Shown here in pieces: positions 1 to 7,488 of a DNA stretch of 31,793 bases. Both the position numbers and the translations under genes were made by a program. The notes under the pieces were generated by a model. That model saw only the letters and a list, made by a program, of their open reading frames with translations, was not told the DNA's origin and searched no databases. This stretch comes from a virus. Numbering within the stretch: the first letter of the stretch is position 1; every line of letters begins with the position of its first letter. The stretch is from positions 1 through 31,793 of IMG/VR virus record IMGVR_UViG_3300029448_000216; one strand, given 5' to 3'.

Positions 1-261
1 TTTGCTGTAGATAATACTTGGGCAGGTTCTAGTGATCCTGCTAATAATACAAACGGAGCTACTTGGAATACTTCTTGGTCTGATACAGTCTTTCCTGCTT
101 TTAGCTGCGCTCAAAATAATAATGTAGCAGTAAACTATGGTGGCTATACAACCATTTCTATTTCAAGTTCAGCTAACGATGGAGAATACGGAACTTTTGA
201 ATATGCACCCCCATCAGGATACTATGCCTTATGCACTAAAAACTTAGCGGAGTACGGATAA
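1..261 (+). CDS. Distal tail/fibre protein, C-terminal 86 residues (5' cut by window)
   Basis: Frame 1 is open from the first base to a TAA at 259-261, whose last base is the A of the next ATG (TAATG coupling). The fragment is rich in Asn, Ser, Gly and aromatic residues and ends PPSGYYALCTKNLAEYG. From memory, that ending is a hallmark of adhesin-like tail proteins (SPRY-related or DUF7483-type) in uncultured marine phages. The following gene is of the same type, so this is probably the end of a host-recognition protein. The start and full length lie outside the window. No catalytic motif is visible; function is inferred from family resemblance and position. Confidence 0.7.
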   Translation, partial: FAVDNTWAGSSDPANNTNGATWNTSWSDTVFPAFSCAQNNNVAVNYGGYTTISISSSANDGEYGTFEYAPPSGYYALCTKNLAEYG

Positions 262-1331
262 TGGCTTATACAACGATAGACGACCCATCAGCACATTTTC
301 AGACTGCTCTTTGGAGTGGTAATGCTGGCACACAAGATATAACCAATGATGGCAATAGCGATTTAAAACCTGATTTTACTTGGACTAAGCCAAGAACTAT
401 TGCTTATGGTCATAAGTTAATGGATTCTACAAGAGGTATTGGTTCTTCAGGCAAGTTTTTATTTTCTGATGCGTCAAATGCAGAAGATAGCATAAACGAT
501 TATATGATGACTTTTAACACTGATGGATTTAGTGTTGGTGCAGGGGATGCGGGTTTTAATGCTTCAAATGATACTTATGTTACTTGGCAATGGAAAGCAA
601 CCAGCGGTACAACAGCTTCAAACTCAGTTGGTGATATATCATCAACAGTACAAGCAAACACAACAGCAGGTTTTAGCATAGTTACTTACACAGGTAATGG
701 TAGTGCAAACCAAACCATAGGACATGGACTAGGTGCTGTTCCTAAAATGATTTTATTTAAAAATAGGTCTAATGTTGCTTATTGGTATGTTTATCATGTT
801 GCTACTGGCAACGATACTATGATGTATCTTAACCTTACTAATGCCGCACAATCTTTATCTAGTCAGTTTTCTACACCAACAACTACAACTTTTAATGTAA
901 GTAATGAAAACAGTACATTTAGTGGTTATAACACTAATACTGATAATTATGTTGCTTATGTGTTTGCAGATGTTCAAGGCTACAGCAAGTTTGGTAGTTA
1001 TGTCGGTAATGGTAATGCAAGTGGTCCGTTCATCTATACAGGCTTCAAACCTGCTTTTTTGATGATTAAAGATACAGGGGCAGCGGGTAATTGGTTTATG
1101 ACAGACCATAAAAGAAACACATTTAATTTAGTAGATGATTGGTTTGTTGCTAATGGAACTGGTGTAGAAACTAATACTTTAAATGCTTCGAGTGTAGATT
1201 ATTTATCTAATGGGTTTAAATTAAGAACAACTTATTCAGAAGCAAATACAAATGCTAGAAAATACAGCTACATGGCATTTGCAGAAAATCCATTCGTAAC
1301 ATCAACAGGTATTCCAACAACAGCTAGGTAA
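261..1331 (+). CDS. Tail adhesin/fibre-like protein (DUF7483-like)
   Basis: 356 residues with beta-rich composition (Asn, Thr, Ser, Gly, aromatics). Features include a WQWKA segment near residue 110, a GLGAVPKMILFKNRS segment around residue 155, and YVGNGNASGPFIYTGFKPAFLMIKDT around residues 248-275, each a phrase I associate with the DUF7483 family of marine phage tail proteins. It ends with a YMAFAENPFV segment. The ATG overlaps the upstream stop by one base, and GGAG lies about 10 nt before it (247-250). Its probable role is as part of the distal tail or fibre contacting the host surface, inferred from the family and from its place beside another fibre-like gene and a small tail protein. 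No chaperone or enzymatic domain is seen. Confidence 0.72.
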   Translation: MAYTTIDDPSAHFQTALWSGNAGTQDITNDGNSDLKPDFTWTKPRTIAYGHKLMDSTRGIGSSGKFLFSDASNAEDSINDYMMTFNTDGFSVGAGDAGFNASNDTYVTWQWKATSGTTASNSVGDISSTVQANTTAGFSIVTYTGNGSANQTIGHGLGAVPKMILFKNRSNVAYWYVYHVATGNDTMMYLNLTNAAQSLSSQFSTPTTTTFNVSNENSTFSGYNTNTDNYVAYVFADVQGYSKFGSYVGNGNASGPFIYTGFKPAFLMIKDTGAAGNWFMTDHKRNTFNLVDDWFVANGTGVETNTLNASSVDYLSNGFKLRTTYSEANTNARKYSYMAFAENPFVTSTGIPTTAR

Positions 1332-1359
1332 AATAATTAATTTGAGGTAATATAAAATC

Positions 1360-1929
1360 ATGTGGGCATTAGTAGAATCAGGAAGTGTTAGCAAAGTCTA
1401 TACACGACCAAAACAAATAACAGTAGGAGACATTCAATATCCTAGCAACATTTTTATGCTTTGGACTGGCTCTGAGTTAGAAGCCATAGGCATTTATGAA
1501 GTTGTAATAGACAACACCAATTATAAAGACCCTGAATATTATATTAATACCAATCAGTCTTTTGCATTTGGGAGTGGCAAAGTTACAGCCACCTATGGTA
1601 CAGCAACAGCTAGAGCTTTAGATGATACAACCACCGATGGAGTTGTAACTAGAGGTTTAAAATATACTCACTCTGAAACAATAGACAATCAAGCTTATAG
1701 CTTGTTACAACCAAATGACTGGATGGTGGTTAGAAATGCAGAAAGCTCTAAAGCAATACCTTCAGATTGGCTAGATTACAGAGTAGCAGTTAGAACAGCC
1801 GCATCAGATATGAGAACAAAGATAAATGCAGTTGCAAATGTAGATGCTTTGGCTGATCTTTATAAATACAATGATGCAACACCACCAGTAAGACCACTGG
1901 GTGAGTTTCCAACCCCACCAACTTCATAG
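1360..1929 (+). CDS. Phage tail accessory protein (DUF4376-like C-terminus)
   Basis: 189 residues. The N-terminal half is beta-rich. A central LQPNDWMVVRNAE segment leads into a helical stretch, DWLDYRVAVRTAASDMRTKI, resembling the DUF4376/tail-assembly pattern (W...YR..VR....) often found beside tail fibre genes. It ends in a Pro-rich tail (PPVRPLGEFPTPPT). It follows the adhesin gene by 28 nt, and GAGG lies upstream with long spacing. Its likely role is tail fibre assembly or a minor tail component. The assignment rests on pattern and neighbourhood, not on a full-length match. Confidence 0.6.
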   Translation: MWALVESGSVSKVYTRPKQITVGDIQYPSNIFMLWTGSELEAIGIYEVVIDNTNYKDPEYYINTNQSFAFGSGKVTATYGTATARALDDTTTDGVVTRGLKYTHSETIDNQAYSLLQPNDWMVVRNAESSKAIPSDWLDYRVAVRTAASDMRTKINAVANVDALADLYKYNDATPPVRPLGEFPTPPTS

Positions 1930-1938
1930 GAGTAAAAT

Positions 1939-2106
1939 ATGTTAGATTTAACTTTAAAATTAATACAGTTAGCACCTTGGGTAATATCAGGTGCATCACT
2001 TATTTGTGCTTTAACCCCAACACCAAAGGATGACCAAATGCTTGCAAAAGTTTATTGGCTAGTAGATTGGTGTGCAATTAACATAGGCAAGGCAAAAGAC
2101 AAATGA
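1939..2106 (+). CDS. Small membrane-associated protein, 55 aa
   Basis: ATG at 1939 preceded by AGGAG at 1929-1933. The stop TGA (2104-2106) overlaps the next ATG at 2103. The product begins MLDLTLKLIQLAPWVISGAS and has one hydrophobic segment (about residues 4-25), then a mixed helix with several Trp residues and a basic end (GKAKDK). I do not recognise a family. Position between tail genes and holin-like genes, and one possible membrane segment, make a lysis accessory role possible but unproven. Confidence 0.6.
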   Translation: MLDLTLKLIQLAPWVISGASLICALTPTPKDDQMLAKVYWLVDWCAINIGKAKDK

Positions 2107-2303
2107 GTTGGTGGACAAAAGTAATTAATTTTTTTAAGCCGCTCCCATCAGACGAGCTTCCTAATCCTTTAAAAGAAAAGGAATATGAAACAGAGCTAGT
2201 CAGAGCAAGAAACAAAAAAGGCAGGTATGTAGCTGATGATCCATCAACCCCAGATGTTGATGAAGCTTACACTACAGTCAAAGTTAAAAAAAAGAAAAAA
2301 TAA
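2103..2303 (+). CDS. Small basic hypothetical protein, 66 aa
   Basis: The start overlaps the upstream stop (ATGA arrangement). The N-terminus MSWWTKVINFFKPLP is amphipathic and aromatic, the middle is charged, and the C-terminus is a run of Lys (KVKVKKKKK-type). No known domain recognised. It is packed in a series of small genes between tail and lysis functions and is likely translated by coupling. Membrane-surface binding by the Trp/Phe-rich N-terminus is a guess. Confidence 0.6.
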   Translation: MSWWTKVINFFKPLPSDELPNPLKEKEYETELVRARNKKGRYVADDPSTPDVDEAYTTVKVKKKKK

Positions 2304-2306
2304 CTT

Positions 2307-2489
2307 ATGGCTACTGTCAAAGATGCTCTCAATAAATTAGAGTCGCATGAAAGAGAGTGTGCAATTCGCTACAAAAATATTGAAGCCAGGCTAGAGTCTG
2401 GGGATAAGCGGTTTGATAAATTAGAAAACATGATATGGGGTGTATACCCTTTTATTGTTATAAGCGTAGTTTTAGCTAAATTTTTATAA
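2307..2489 (+). CDS. Coiled-coil plus single-TM protein (XhlA/holin-accessory-like), 60 aa
   Basis: Residues 1-40 are a charged, heptad-like helix (DALNKLESHERE, then KNIEARLESGDKRFDKLE). Residues 42-60 are hydrophobic (MIWGVYPFIVISVVLAKFL) and end at the C-terminus. This coiled coil followed by a C-terminal membrane anchor is the arrangement of XhlA-type haemolysin/holin accessory proteins. The stop TAA (2487-2489) overlaps the next ATG (2489), so it is coupled to a second holin-like gene. Role as a lysis helper is inferred from topology and neighbours. Confidence 0.6.
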   Translation: MATVKDALNKLESHERECAIRYKNIEARLESGDKRFDKLENMIWGVYPFIVISVVLAKFL

Positions 2490-2872
2490 TGGAAGATAAC
2501 AGAAGTAGATTTTCAGGCGATATGGATCGTAACGAAGTTGAGATGGATCTCAATAAGTTTATGGCTATGATTGAAGAAATCTCTCAACTGAAAGATAAAA
2601 TTAGAGATCTTGAGGATGATACAACCAAGAACCCACATCAAAGATGGATTCATCTAGCAAAAGCGGTTGATTCTTGGAGAATATTTCCAAGAGCCTTTCT
2701 TACCGTATATATAGTTTTATTATACAAATGTACTATTTGGTTTATGGAACTGCCAGAACCTACATTTGAACAGTCTGGTCTTATTTCTATCGTGGTAGGA
2801 GCTGGCGCGGCCTGGTTTGGATTGTATGCAGGAACAACCGGGAGTAGTAAACAATTTAAAGGTGAAGACTGA
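2489..2872 (+). CDS. Putative holin, 127 aa
   Basis: The N-terminal 60 residues are charged and helical, including the stretch QLKDKIRDLEDD. Residues about 65-88 (WRIFPRAFLTVYIVLLYKC) and 97-116 (GLISIVVGAGAAWFGLYAG) are two membrane segments, the second Gly/Ala-rich as in holins. The phrases VDSWRIFPR and GAGAAWFGLY recur, from memory, in holin-like proteins of marine phages. It is coupled to the previous XhlA-like gene, and its stop overlaps the next start (TGATG). Probable role is timed permeabilisation of the inner membrane so the endolysin at 8.1-8.6 kb can reach peptidoglycan. Assigned by topology, not homology search. Confidence 0.6.
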   Translation: MEDNRSRFSGDMDRNEVEMDLNKFMAMIEEISQLKDKIRDLEDDTTKNPHQRWIHLAKAVDSWRIFPRAFLTVYIVLLYKCTIWFMELPEPTFEQSGLISIVVGAGAAWFGLYAGTTGSSKQFKGED

Positions 2873-4002
2873 TGAAAAACGAGGATCAAAAAAAGCACGA
2901 TAATATTATTGCTTGGGCTGCTCTTATGTTTTGCATAACATTAGTTACTGGTATCTCTATAAATGTTAATGCCCAGTCTAGTCAACAGTCTGGTACAGCT
3001 TGCGTTAACGGTTCTCAGTATTGTGAAAACAATTCTTTAGATACAGTCAATACAACTACAACAACTAACACCAACACCAATACGAACACCAATACCAATA
3101 CCAATAATACAACCACCAATAACACAAATAATTCAACGAATACTAATGTATCTACGAACACCAATACTTCGTCAAACACTAACGTAAATACAAATCAAAA
3201 CACAAATACTAATACAAACGTTAATACTTCTACTTCAACGGCCAATAGTACGTCCAATAACACAAACAATAATGTTAATACTTCGACCAGTACATCTACA
3301 GTAAATTCAACGGTTAACCAAAATGTTAATAATAATAACGTCAATACATCTACCAGCACCTCAAATAACACCAATACGAATGTTAATAAATCTGAGTCAG
3401 ACTCAAACGTAAAAACAAATAATGTTAATCAAAATAACAACAACACTAAATCTGATAACACTAACCGAAACATTAATGAATCCAATAGCACGCAAACAAT
3501 AAATCAGAACGTTAAATCTGAGGCTCCTCCTGCGTCTGCAATTGCTCCTAGTATAATGTCCTATTCTCAAGATTTATGTACCACAGGAGTCTCTGGAGCC
3601 TTCCAGGGGCAGGTATTTGGGTTGTCAGGTGGTAAATCAGTAAGAGACATGAATTGTGAAAGGCTCAAGCTATCTAAATACTTATACGATATGGGCATGA
3701 AAGTGGCCGCTATTTCTCTATTAGCTCAAGATGAAAGAGTGTTTAAGGCTATGTGGCAAGCAGGCACACCAGCACCTTATGAAGGCAAGATTGGAGAAGA
3801 GGCTAAAGAGTTATGGTTAGCTAACCCATCTAAAAGACCTGACAAAAAAGATTTTGAAGCAGAGTTTGTTGCAGAATGCAGTCAAGAATACAATCCCAAA
3901 AGAGATAAAATAAAAAAAGATGTTGTAGGCCTAGTAAGCAAAGTGGTTGTCAGCAAAACAAAATCTAAAAAACAATGCAAAAAAGAACTCTATGGTGGTT
4001 AG
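2872..4002 (+). CDS. Exported protein with Asn/Thr repeat domain, 376 aa
   Basis: A positively charged N-terminus is followed by a hydrophobic segment (about residues 13-32) ending VNAQ, a credible signal peptide with cleavage near residue 35. Residues about 57-213 are almost only Asn, Thr, Ser and Val in (NT)n, NVNTSTST and NNNN patterns. Residues about 215-376 form a compact domain with paired Cys, including MGMKVAAISLLAQDERVFKAM and a basic Lys-rich end. I recall this C-terminal domain from other marine phages, always unnamed. Next comes an overlapping gene (28 nt) for another exported protein. Function is unknown; an extracytoplasmic role late in infection, or on the virion, is inferred from the signal peptide. 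Confidence 0.75.
   Translation: MKNEDQKKHDNIIAWAALMFCITLVTGISINVNAQSSQQSGTACVNGSQYCENNSLDTVNTTTTTNTNTNTNTNTNTNNTTTNNTNNSTNTNVSTNTNTSSNTNVNTNQNTNTNTNVNTSTSTANSTSNNTNNNVNTSTSTSTVNSTVNQNVNNNNVNTSTSTSNNTNTNVNKSESDSNVKTNNVNQNNNNTKSDNTNRNINESNSTQTINQNVKSEAPPASAIAPSIMSYSQDLCTTGVSGAFQGQVFGLSGGKSVRDMNCERLKLSKYLYDMGMKVAAISLLAQDERVFKAMWQAGTPAPYEGKIGEEAKELWLANPSKRPDKKDFEAEFVAECSQEYNPKRDKIKKDVVGLVSKVVVSKTKSKKQCKKELYGG
3043..3510 (+). repeat. Degenerate tandem Asn/Thr codon repeat (ACCAAT-type)
   Basis: Within the exported-protein gene, codons AAC/AAT and ACN alternate for roughly 150 residues. The most regular part is at about 3064-3110, where six-base units such as ACCAAT, ACCAAC and ACGAAC repeat head to tail. 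Farther on, units of about 12-18 nt (AATGTTAATACTTC-like) recur. Such a tract can change length by replication slippage while staying in frame. Confidence 0.85.
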
Positions 4003-6209
4003 TTTGTTTGTGCTTCTCGTTAGAAGCTCAATATACATATGAGTCAGGACAAGACTTATATCACCTACAAACAAATGCCAACAACTTTGAAGGTGAGTTA
4101 GCATACGAGGTAGTAGATGATGGTATTAGTCCTGCAATTGACCTTTCTTTTAATTTTACTTTTTACGGCTCTACATTTACACAAGCAAGAATGGCAACAA
4201 ATGGATGTCTTCATTTTGGTAATAGTGGCAGCTATTGTAATGACTATACTCCTGACCCTATTAATGGACAGCACACCTATACCATATACCCTTTCTGGAC
4301 TGATTTAATTAGAGACAGCAACTCTCGTATGAAATCTTGGGGTGATAACAGCAAGATGATCTTCGGTTGGTACGACATGAGAGAGTACAACAGAGCATCT
4401 GACAATAGCTTTGAGATAATACTGTGGAACAATAATTCTTTTGATATTCGTTATGGCGCGTTAGATATTATTAACCATGATGTTCTTATAGGTGAGGTAG
4501 GCTCTAGCAAAGATAACTCCTACACTTACTACTACCATGATGAATGTTCTACTGGCACAACCAACGGCAACACTTGCGTCAATACCAACTGGAACAACAC
4601 CACTATCAATACCACCCTAGAGAATGGTGGATCTCTTTTTGGTTGGGGTTATGGCAACGGTGCTGATTGCAGTGATCCACTAAATGACTCTAGTTGTTCA
4701 GGGTATGCGGATGCCTTATTAACTCAACAATGTAATATAACTGGTCTTTATAGTCAGTCATGCCCTAACTACTGGCAAGCTTATGACGATCAACAGTGTG
4801 ATGAAGATCCACAATACGGTCCCTTTTGTCCCGGATACAGACAAGAGGAGTCAGTTGCCTTCTTTGATGATGAGCAAGCTGATTATGGTTTTGTAGATGA
4901 GCAAGAACAATTTGCAACTGGTATTTTTATTGAAGAAGAACATCATCAACGTCAAGAAGAGCCGTTTGTAATTATTGAGGTTTTTGAAGAAGATATGTTC
5001 CCACCCTTTGAAGAATTTGGTGGTGATAACTTTGAAGAATTTTTTGGCGGCCCAGAACCTGAAGAGCTAATAATATTTTTTGAGCCTGACCCTTTACCTT
5101 TTATAGATGATTTTCACCCTAGACATGAAGATCCTATACATCAAGACGATATATTGATAGAACAATTTATTTTACAAGAGACTGTATTTGTTGAAGACTT
5201 TAGTGAACCAGAAACCATTATAGCTATAGAGACGGTAGAAGAACTAGAAGAATGGTTTGAAGAGGAGACTAGAGAACATTTTGAAGAAAGACTGGAAGAA
5301 AGGCTTGCTGATCTTGATGAACCAGAAGAGGAATTTATAGAAGAGATCTTTGAAGAAGAAGCTGTAGAGGAAGTCTTTGAGGACTTAGAAGAAGTATTTG
5401 AAGAGCTTGAAGAAGAACGTTTGGCAGAAAGAGAAGAAGAGGCCAGAGAAGAAACCCTTGATGAAATATCAGAAGAATTAGATGTAGTTGAAAATGATGC
5501 TCCTTCAAGCAATGGTAAGCTTAGATCTGTTGCTTTAAGCCTAGTTAAAAACGCTGTGAAAACTGCAACTGCTAGTGTTAATGTAGGCTCTGTTACATCT
5601 CAATCTAGCTCATCAAATGTAATTAGTTCTAGTATAAGCACGCAATCATCTAGCAGCGGATCTGGAGGCGGTATAAGTACATCTAGTTCACCAAGCATGT
5701 CAGATCAATACGCAAGTGCTACTGCACAAAACAACCAGGTTTTATCTATGAGTTCAGACGTTGGTGGATCTGTAACAATTAGCATTACTCCTATGAATAC
5801 CGTTGATGGTGGTACAGAAGTGGTGATGGCTGACGTGCAAGTACAAAATGTGCAAGGTGAAATAGATACAGCTATTGGCGGTGTTATGACGCAATCAGAG
5901 GCAGATCAAATAGCAGATAAAATTATTGCGCAAAACATAGAAGCCCAACAAGAAGAAATGCAAGAAGAACAACAATCAACTGGTGAGTATAGTGATGAGT
6001 CCGGGCTAGTTGCATTGATAGGTTATGTACCACAGTTCAACACTTACACTCAATATCAATTACCGGACAGCCCTAGTTGGTACACTTCTCAAGACATATA
6101 CACCTCTGCTACACTAGATGACAACATAAATGCTTTTTATGATTATGCGAGTACAAATATTAATAATTTAGAAAGCATGACAAAAGGACAACCACAAATT
6201 TGGAGGTAA
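3975..6209 (+). CDS. Exported nidogen-like (NIDO) protein with acidic domain, 744 aa
   Basis: The start at 3975 lies 28 nt inside the previous gene and gives a signal peptide (MQKRTLWWLVCLCFSLEAQ). Residues about 20-215 resemble a NIDO-type beta domain: FNFTFYGSTFTQARMATNG, PFWTDLI, FGWYDMREYN and ILWNNNSFDIRYG segments. A Cys-rich part follows (residues about 225-290, many CxxxxC pairs, DDQQCDEDPQYGPFC). Residues about 290-515 are extremely acidic with Phe (EEF/EEVFE repeats). Then come Ser-rich linkers and a helical C-terminus with MTQSEADQIADKI. I recall the N-terminal domain from other marine phages without a function. It is cotranscribed with the Asn/Thr protein and is a likely partner. 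Surface adhesion or calcium-dependent binding is a guess. Confidence 0.75.
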   Translation: MQKRTLWWLVCLCFSLEAQYTYESGQDLYHLQTNANNFEGELAYEVVDDGISPAIDLSFNFTFYGSTFTQARMATNGCLHFGNSGSYCNDYTPDPINGQHTYTIYPFWTDLIRDSNSRMKSWGDNSKMIFGWYDMREYNRASDNSFEIILWNNNSFDIRYGALDIINHDVLIGEVGSSKDNSYTYYYHDECSTGTTNGNTCVNTNWNNTTINTTLENGGSLFGWGYGNGADCSDPLNDSSCSGYADALLTQQCNITGLYSQSCPNYWQAYDDQQCDEDPQYGPFCPGYRQEESVAFFDDEQADYGFVDEQEQFATGIFIEEEHHQRQEEPFVIIEVFEEDMFPPFEEFGGDNFEEFFGGPEPEELIIFFEPDPLPFIDDFHPRHEDPIHQDDILIEQFILQETVFVEDFSEPETIIAIETVEELEEWFEEETREHFEERLEERLADLDEPEEEFIEEIFEEEAVEEVFEDLEEVFEELEEERLAEREEEAREETLDEISEELDVVENDAPSSNGKLRSVALSLVKNAVKTATASVNVGSVTSQSSSSNVISSSISTQSSSSGSGGGISTSSSPSMSDQYASATAQNNQVLSMSSDVGGSVTISITPMNTVDGGTEVVMADVQVQNVQGEIDTAIGGVMTQSEADQIADKIIAQNIEAQQEEMQEEQQSTGEYSDESGLVALIGYVPQFNTYTQYQLPDSPSWYTSQDIYTSATLDDNINAFYDYASTNINNLESMTKGQPQIWR

Positions 6210-6210
6210 C

Positions 6211-6558
6211 ATGGACTGGTTTCAAAATAAAACAACACAAATCATTGCTTTGGTAGGTATCGTAGGAACCCTTGCTGGTTTTGGATATACAGGCGCAGAG
6301 TATGTTAACAGGCTAGAGAACCTAGAAGCCAAGATTGGTGGCGTAGATGAAGCAGAAGATGAAATGAAAATTATTGAAGAACGCTTTGCATCTATAGAAA
6401 CATCAGTGCAGTTTTTAGAAAAAGAAATAGATAGTATTGAAGTGCCAGATGTTACTGACATAAAAACAGATGTAGCCACCATTAAGGCTGAAATACAAAA
6501 CTTGCAAAGAGAAATAGACAAGATAGAAGATGCGGATAAAAATCCATTAGCAGGATAA
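6211..6558 (+). CDS. Membrane-anchored coiled-coil protein, 115 aa
   Basis: A very good ribosome site GGAGG (6202-6206) precedes the ATG. Residues about 10-28 are hydrophobic (IIALVGIVGTLAGFGYTGA), an N-terminal membrane anchor. The rest is a regular charged coiled coil (ENLEAKIGG, IEERFASIETSVQFLEKEID, IKAEIQNLQREIDKIED). The topology fits a periplasmic inner-membrane-anchored protein such as an i-spanin or tail-related stalk. It sits between the exported proteins and the lipoprotein genes. A better spanin candidate lies at 7090-7488, so this could be a second or accessory one. Confidence 0.65.
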   Translation: MDWFQNKTTQIIALVGIVGTLAGFGYTGAEYVNRLENLEAKIGGVDEAEDEMKIIEERFASIETSVQFLEKEIDSIEVPDVTDIKTDVATIKAEIQNLQREIDKIEDADKNPLAG

Positions 6559-6560
6559 AA

Positions 6561-6737
6561 GTGAAAATTTTTATTACTAAATTTACACATGATGAAAAAG
6601 AATATGATGGTCCAAATATACACGCAAACAATATAGATGAAGCTGAAACAGTTGCAGAAGTAAATGGTTACATCGTTCTTGGAGAACTTACAGATATAAT
6701 TATTATAGAAAATGAAAAAGAAAAAACATTACATTAA
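6561..6737 (+). CDS. Small conserved phage protein, 58 aa (GTG start)
   Basis: GTG at 6561 is preceded by AGGA at 6552-6555 and the frame is open to TAA at 6735-6737. The product begins MKIFITKFTHDEKEYDGPNI, then an acidic helix (IDEAETVAEVNGY) and a beta-like end (IVLGELTDIIIIEN). I recall small proteins of this pattern (K-F-T-x-x-x-K-E-Y-x-G followed by A-E-x-x-A) as common, unnamed genes in marine phages. No domain with known function is seen. Confidence 0.65.
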   Translation: MKIFITKFTHDEKEYDGPNIHANNIDEAETVAEVNGYIVLGELTDIIIIENEKEKTLH

Positions 6738-6738
6738 C

Positions 6739-6951
6739 ATGCATATAAGTAAGATATTTATTACAGCATTAGTAGGTGCGTTTTTAGTAAGTTGTTCAAC
6801 ACCATCTAGCTACATACCTATAGCAGAAAACTCTAATCTAGAATGGAATGATAAATATGATTCTGATAAGTGGCGTGAAAAATATAAACAATGTCAAGGA
6901 TTTCTGTATCAAGATAATGATGCTTGGCGTTGGTGCATGCAAGATGGCTAA
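6739..6951 (+). CDS. Small lipoprotein, 70 aa
   Basis: The product MHISKIFITALVGAFLVSC has a short hydrophobic signal and a lipobox L-V-S-C at its end, so Cys19 should be lipidated. The mature part is hydrophilic and Trp-rich (DKWREKYKQCQGF, DAWRWCMQDG), with two more Cys. An in-frame ATG at 6712 would add KKKKHYIN before this start and overlap the previous gene; neither start has a clear ribosome site, so the boundary is uncertain. A lipid-anchored envelope protein near holin, spanin and endolysin genes suggests an outer-membrane lysis factor. Confidence 0.65.
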   Translation: MHISKIFITALVGAFLVSCSTPSSYIPIAENSNLEWNDKYDSDKWREKYKQCQGFLYQDNDAWRWCMQDG

Positions 6952-7096
6952 GAAAGATGTAATAAAAGCAGTCATCTATATTGATGATGTTGTTGATAAG
7001 TCTAAAAAAGAAATATATCAATTATTTAAAAAAGCCATAGATAAAGAAAAAGTTAATCACTTTGAAATTCAAACCAATGATGAGGCCAGATGGTGA
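6944..7096 (+). CDS. Small hypothetical protein, 50 aa
   Basis: ATG at 6944 lies 8 nt inside the lipoprotein gene in another frame. The protein (MAKKDVIKAVIYIDDVVDKS and onward) is charged and helical, with no membrane segment. Its stop overlaps the next start by 7 nt (7090-7096). It is included because it tiles exactly between two coupled genes; I recognise no family. Confidence 0.5.
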   Translation: MAKKDVIKAVIYIDDVVDKSKKEIYQLFKKAIDKEKVNHFEIQTNDEARW

Positions 7097-7488
7097 GTAA
7101 AGTATTGCTAGGAGTTATTGGAATACTTATGGTGGCTTCGTATTATTTTTACAGTCAAAACCAAATACTTGTAGCAAACAATGCTTCGTTAAAAGGTGCA
7201 GTTGCCACTCAAGAAGAAGCTATAAAATATATACAAGAAGACTTCAAACTACAAACACAACAGCTACAAGACCTTACGGTTAAAAGTCAAATAGCTCAAA
7301 GAGAGCTCAACAGATATACTCAGTTTATACAAAACTATGAACTTACTGCTAAAATCATAGCTGACCCAGTAGAAATGCAAAGGAAAATAAATAATGGTAC
7401 AAAACATATCATGGAAAACATTGAGCAAATCAGCAGTGATGTTGACGGTCTTGATGATGGGCTTCAGTTGCAGCCTACTTCCAACTAA
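7090..7488 (+). CDS. Putative inner-membrane spanin (Rz-like), 132 aa
   Basis: Residues 4-22 (KVLLGVIGILMVASYYFYS) form an N-terminal membrane segment. Residues about 25-125 are a long coiled coil (ASLKGAVATQEEAIKYIQED, QLQDLTVKSQIAQRELNRY). This is the topology of Rz-type i-spanins. A lipoprotein gene starts inside its 3' end in another frame, which is also the classic Rz/Rz1 arrangement. Probable role is linking inner and outer membranes and fusing them at lysis. No sequence signature exists for this class, so the call rests on topology and overlap. Confidence 0.65.
   Translation: MVSKVLLGVIGILMVASYYFYSQNQILVANNASLKGAVATQEEAIKYIQEDFKLQTQQLQDLTVKSQIAQRELNRYTQFIQNYELTAKIIADPVEMQRKINNGTKHIMENIEQISSDVDGLDDGLQLQPTSN

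Noticed and set aside
5141-5512. Ser-rich 123-codon minus-strand frame
   Set aside because: It is the complement of GAA/GAG repeats encoding the acidic domain; no start signal or family.
6848-6943. Longer N-terminal version of the 50-residue protein
   Set aside because: The extension overlaps most of the lipoprotein gene; the start at 6944 tiles with the neighbours by short overlaps.
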